Assembly (NCBI GenBank): GCA_002402085.1
Contig: NVVB01000001.1
Coordinates: 44,673 to 53,588, forward strand
Source: Gammaproteobacteria bacterium
GTDB lineage: Bacteria; Pseudomonadota; Gammaproteobacteria; Pseudomonadales; UBA3067
Direction: 5' to 3'
DNA length: 8,916 bases
Notes under the pieces: model-generated
The model's input: the letters and a program-made list of their open reading frames with translations, nothing else
Databases searched by the model: none
What the model was told of the DNA's origin: nothing
In this document: positions 6,351-8,916 of the stretch, piece after piece
Layout of the letters: each line of letters opens with the position of its first letter
Position numbering within the stretch: position 1 is the first letter of the stretch
Position numbers and translations under genes: made by a program

Positions 6351-8916
6351 TTCCTCTAATTCAACGTAAAACCAACAATTTGCAATCCGCCAAATTCATC
6401 TCTCTACGATCAATGAGCTTGGTGCTTGTTTGTCTTCTTTACGGCTGCCAACTCTGGCCGTCTAAGGATAGCCAGGACACTGCATCCGGTTCAATTGAAG
6501 GCCTTTCCGTTGGTGCTATCGAGGAGCAGGAAGTGACTATTTCGGTAGACCCACTCCCTCAAATTCCGATTGAGCAGTCCCTTAAAAGCTACCAACAAAT
6601 ACTACAGCATTCAGATGACCCTGAAGCACGACAACGCGTACTGCGTCGTATGGCCGACCTTACAGTACTGGCCGCCGAGAATGACGCAATACATGCCCCC
6701 ATCAACACGCCTGAAGAACCCATTAGTGATCGATATTTACTTGATACAGAGGCTTCAGAAGATATTTTTTTAGAAATAGGTTATGAAAACGCTATTAAGT
6801 TGTACGAAGACTTTTTAAAGTCGGGGGTGGAAGGAAATAAGAGAGCTGAAACATATTACCTCCTTGCTAAAGTTTACGATTTAATGGGAGAAATAGAACG
6901 CTCCCTCGACATGCTCAACAACCTGGTAGTTGAACACCCAGAAAGCACCTATTACCAAGAAGCACAATTTCGCAGAGGCGAAATACTCTTTAGTGATGGT
7001 GATTACCACCCGGCTGCAGATGCTTACAATCAAATTTTATCGCGTAGAAACAACCAACGCTTCTACCGTCAAGCACTCTACAAGTATGGCTGGAGCTTGT
7101 TTAAGCTCAGCGACTACGACCTTGCAGGAGACGCTTTTTTTGAGCTGTTTGACTACCTAAAATCTGCCCCTTCAGTGAGAGGCAAAAAGAAATCAGGATT
7201 AAAACTGCTGACTGATACCCAGCGTGTCATCAGCCTAACGTACTCATACCTTGACGGCCCCTTATCTCTGAAGGCTCAATTTGACAAAATCGGGGCACGC
7301 GATTACGAATCAGACATCTACGCTTCCTTGGGTGAACTGTACTTACGCCAAGAGCGTTTTGAAGATGCTGCGAATTCCTATAACACTTTTATTCAAGAAC
7401 ATCGTCTGCATCCAAGAGCGCCCAGCTTTCAATCATTAATCATTGCGGCTTACACCAAAGGCGGTTTCCCAAGCCTTGTATTACCCGCCAAAGAAAATTT
7501 CGTGAAGTTATTTGGTGCCCAAAGTGGATTTTGGCAAGTCTATCACCAAGCAGCTAAGGGACGTTTTAACAAATTAGAAATACAAACCCTGAAGAAGCTT
7601 AAACCCGAACTAAAAACCCATTTATGGGATGTAGCGAGCCATTACCACGCTTTAGCGCAAAGCGGTTCAAAGCCTGAGCCTTATTTACTTGCCGCCGACT
7701 GGTATCAACAATTATTAGGCACCTTTATTGAGGATTCTGACGCTAGAGAGATCAACTTACTTCTGGCAGAAAGCTTTTTTTCAGGGCGTAATTACGGGCA
7801 ATCAATAATTGAATTCAATCATACTGCGAATGATTACGGCGGAGATGAACAAGAAAACGCCAATGCCAGCTATTCTGCTTTAGTTGCCTACCAGAAGTTA
7901 ATTGCTACCCTGCCGAAAGAAAAAACCTCTAGCGCAGTGGTTTCAGGCCTAAATCGTACGCAATGGATCCAGAAAAAAATCATCCATGGATCTAGATTTT
8001 CGGCCAAATATAGCTTTGATCAACGAGTGCCTCGAATTTTGGACGGCGTACGTATTGACCAATTATTTATAAAAGACCTTGCTGGCGCGATTGAAACTAG
8101 CCGATGGATCGTTGTTCTAGAACCCAATGCTAAAATCCCACTACAGAAAAAAGCCTGGCTTACGATTGCCGATGGCGAATTTGACCTACGACACTATATA
8201 CTTGCCGAAAAAGCTTATGGGACTCTATTGACCTTCCAGGGCTTTTCAGGAAAACAGCGATTACGATTCGTTGAACAACAAGTAACATCAATCTATAAGC
8301 AAGCAGAAAACTTACGCGAAGAAAAACGTTTCCTTCTTGCAGCAGATCAGTTCTTACGTGTTGGCAAAGTCTTCCCTCAATCAAAAATAAGACCTAATGC
8401 TGAATTTGACGCAGCCAACTTACTTCTACAAGAGAAACGTTGGGCGCAAGCGATCGAAGTGCTGACCCAATTTAGAAGACTTTATCCTCAAAACAAACTC
8501 ATCGATACCATACCCGACAAGTTAGCACTCGCTTATGAAAACACGCAGCAATGGGCCCTTGCATCGATTGAAATGGAGGCTATCTCTGACCGCTATACAG
8601 AAACTAACAATGAACTTGCTCGTCAAACCCTATGGCGCGCAGGAGAGCTGCGAGACCTTGCGAAGCAAACCGAACAAGCAATCAGAGTTTATAAGAAATA
8701 CGTATGGGCTTATGAGCAGCCACTAGAGCTACGAAGTGAAGGCCAGTTCCGCTTAGTGAAGCTGTATGAATCTTTAAACGACCTTCCCAAACGAGATTTT
8801 TGGCTAGTAAAATTAAAGCGGAATTATGCGGCCCACGGAGAGAAAAATACTGCGCGGTCACTTTATTTGGCAGCATGGGCCACCTTCACCTTGGCTGACC
8901 CTGTGTATGAATCCTT
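6347..8916 (+). CDS. Large TPR-repeat lipoprotein (3' partial, runs off the window)
   Basis: The frame is open without a stop for 856 codons from GTG 6347 to the last base, so the gene is 3' truncated. GTG is the first possible start after the in-frame TAA at 6341 and overlaps the preceding stop; ATG 6413 is an alternative without a ribosome binding site. A hydrophobic segment SLVLVCLLYGC suggests a lipobox with Cys34. Tyr at -2 is unusual, so lipidation is likely rather than certain; Gln at +2 fits outer-membrane retention. Residues 40-130 are acidic and low in order. TPR-like helical pairs follow, for example at 168-200 (ending VEHPES), 203-235, 239-270, 322-355, 608-640 and 685-715 (ending FRRLYPQN). 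This spacing recalls YbgF/BamD-like and Glt-type TPR proteins, which act as periplasmic protein-binding scaffolds. It probably forms a complex with the preceding TPR protein. The exact family cannot be named without the C-terminus. Confidence 0.85.
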   Translation, partial: MIPLIQRKTNNLQSAKFISLRSMSLVLVCLLYGCQLWPSKDSQDTASGSIEGLSVGAIEEQEVTISVDPLPQIPIEQSLKSYQQILQHSDDPEARQRVLRRMADLTVLAAENDAIHAPINTPEEPISDRYLLDTEASEDIFLEIGYENAIKLYEDFLKSGVEGNKRAETYYLLAKVYDLMGEIERSLDMLNNLVVEHPESTYYQEAQFRRGEILFSDGDYHPAADAYNQILSRRNNQRFYRQALYKYGWSLFKLSDYDLAGDAFFELFDYLKSAPSVRGKKKSGLKLLTDTQRVISLTYSYLDGPLSLKAQFDKIGARDYESDIYASLGELYLRQERFEDAANSYNTFIQEHRLHPRAPSFQSLIIAAYTKGGFPSLVLPAKENFVKLFGAQSGFWQVYHQAAKGRFNKLEIQTLKKLKPELKTHLWDVASHYHALAQSGSKPEPYLLAADWYQQLLGTFIEDSDAREINLLLAESFFSGRNYGQSIIEFNHTANDYGGDEQENANASYSALVAYQKLIATLPKEKTSSAVVSGLNRTQWIQKKIIHGSRFSAKYSFDQRVPRILDGVRIDQLFIKDLAGAIETSRWIVVLEPNAKIPLQKKAWLTIADGEFDLRHYILAEKAYGTLLTFQGFSGKQRLRFVEQQVTSIYKQAENLREEKRFLLAADQFLRVGKVFPQSKIRPNAEFDAANLLLQEKRWAQAIEVLTQFRRLYPQNKLIDTIPDKLALAYENTQQWALASIEMEAISDRYTETNNELARQTLWRAGELRDLAKQTEQAIRVYKKYVWAYEQPLELRSEGQFRLVKLYESLNDLPKRDFWLVKLKRNYAAHGEKNTARSLYLAAWATFTLADPVYES

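Noticed and set aside
5971..7160. Alternative + strand frames at 5971-6249, 6570-6773 and 6930-7160
   Set aside because: Each sits inside a long TPR reading frame that is continuous and has sensible protein composition; the alternative translations show no domain.
6765..7781. Three runs of seven T (6765-6771, 7135-7141, 7775-7781) as possible frameshift or slippage sites
   Set aside because: The large TPR frame stays open and coherent on both sides of each run, so there is no sign of a frameshift or programmed slippage.
7973..7997. Clustered short palindromes (GGATCC, CCATGG, TCTAGA) resembling an engineered linker
   Set aside because: They fall in the uninterrupted TPR frame with ordinary codons and look like a chance cluster of six-base palindromes.
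146..8876. Several reverse-strand open frames of about 60-80 codons (for example 146-382, 508-738, 2495-2713, 8160-8384, 8682-8876)
   Set aside because: They lie wholly or largely antisense to well-supported + strand genes, have no recognisable domains or ribosome binding sites, and their translations look like antisense shadows.

Overview
The window looks like bacterial chromosome from a Gram-negative gammaproteobacterium, probably a marine or environmental one. It is moderately AT-rich, all genes lie on the + strand, and every recognisable product is exported. The assignment rests on protein flavour (DUF3570 and DUF4266 families, outer-membrane beta-barrels, lipoprotein signals); no taxonomic marker gene is present.

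Layout: seven genes are packed head to tail. (1) 1-1221 is the 3' part of a gene for a periplasmic SH3b domain followed by two related outer-membrane beta-barrel modules. (2) 1230-1541 is a small DUF4266 lipoprotein ending in Cys-X-Cys. (3) 1558-2664 is a DUF3570 outer-membrane protein. (4) 2791-3558 is a single-module barrel protein related to the modules of gene 1. (5) 3622-4236 is a small periplasmic protein of unknown function with a coiled coil and a beta-rich domain. (6) 4305-6350 is a periplasmic TPR protein with a long C-terminal coiled coil. (7) 6347-8916 is a very large TPR lipoprotein candidate, still open at the window end. No gap exceeds 126 bases under these starts, no RNA gene, mobile element or CRISPR array was seen, and no convincing rho-independent terminator or promoter was found. 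Two junctions (1221/1230 and 6347/6350) carry signs of translational coupling, so most or all of the window is probably one operon.

How the genes may work together: three proteins are predicted outer-membrane barrels, two are candidate outer-membrane lipoproteins, and two are periplasmic (one a TPR scaffold). Together they look like the outer-membrane and periplasmic half of an envelope-spanning machine. The mixture of beta-barrels and large TPR proteins recalls the Myxococcus Glt/Agl gliding-motility apparatus and its reduced relatives reported in gammaproteobacteria. Those normally need TolQ/TolR-like motor proteins and an AgmX/GltJ-like protein, none of which lies in this window, so the link is inference. 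The DUF4266-DUF3570 pair sits inside the cluster and is itself a poorly characterised recurring pair.
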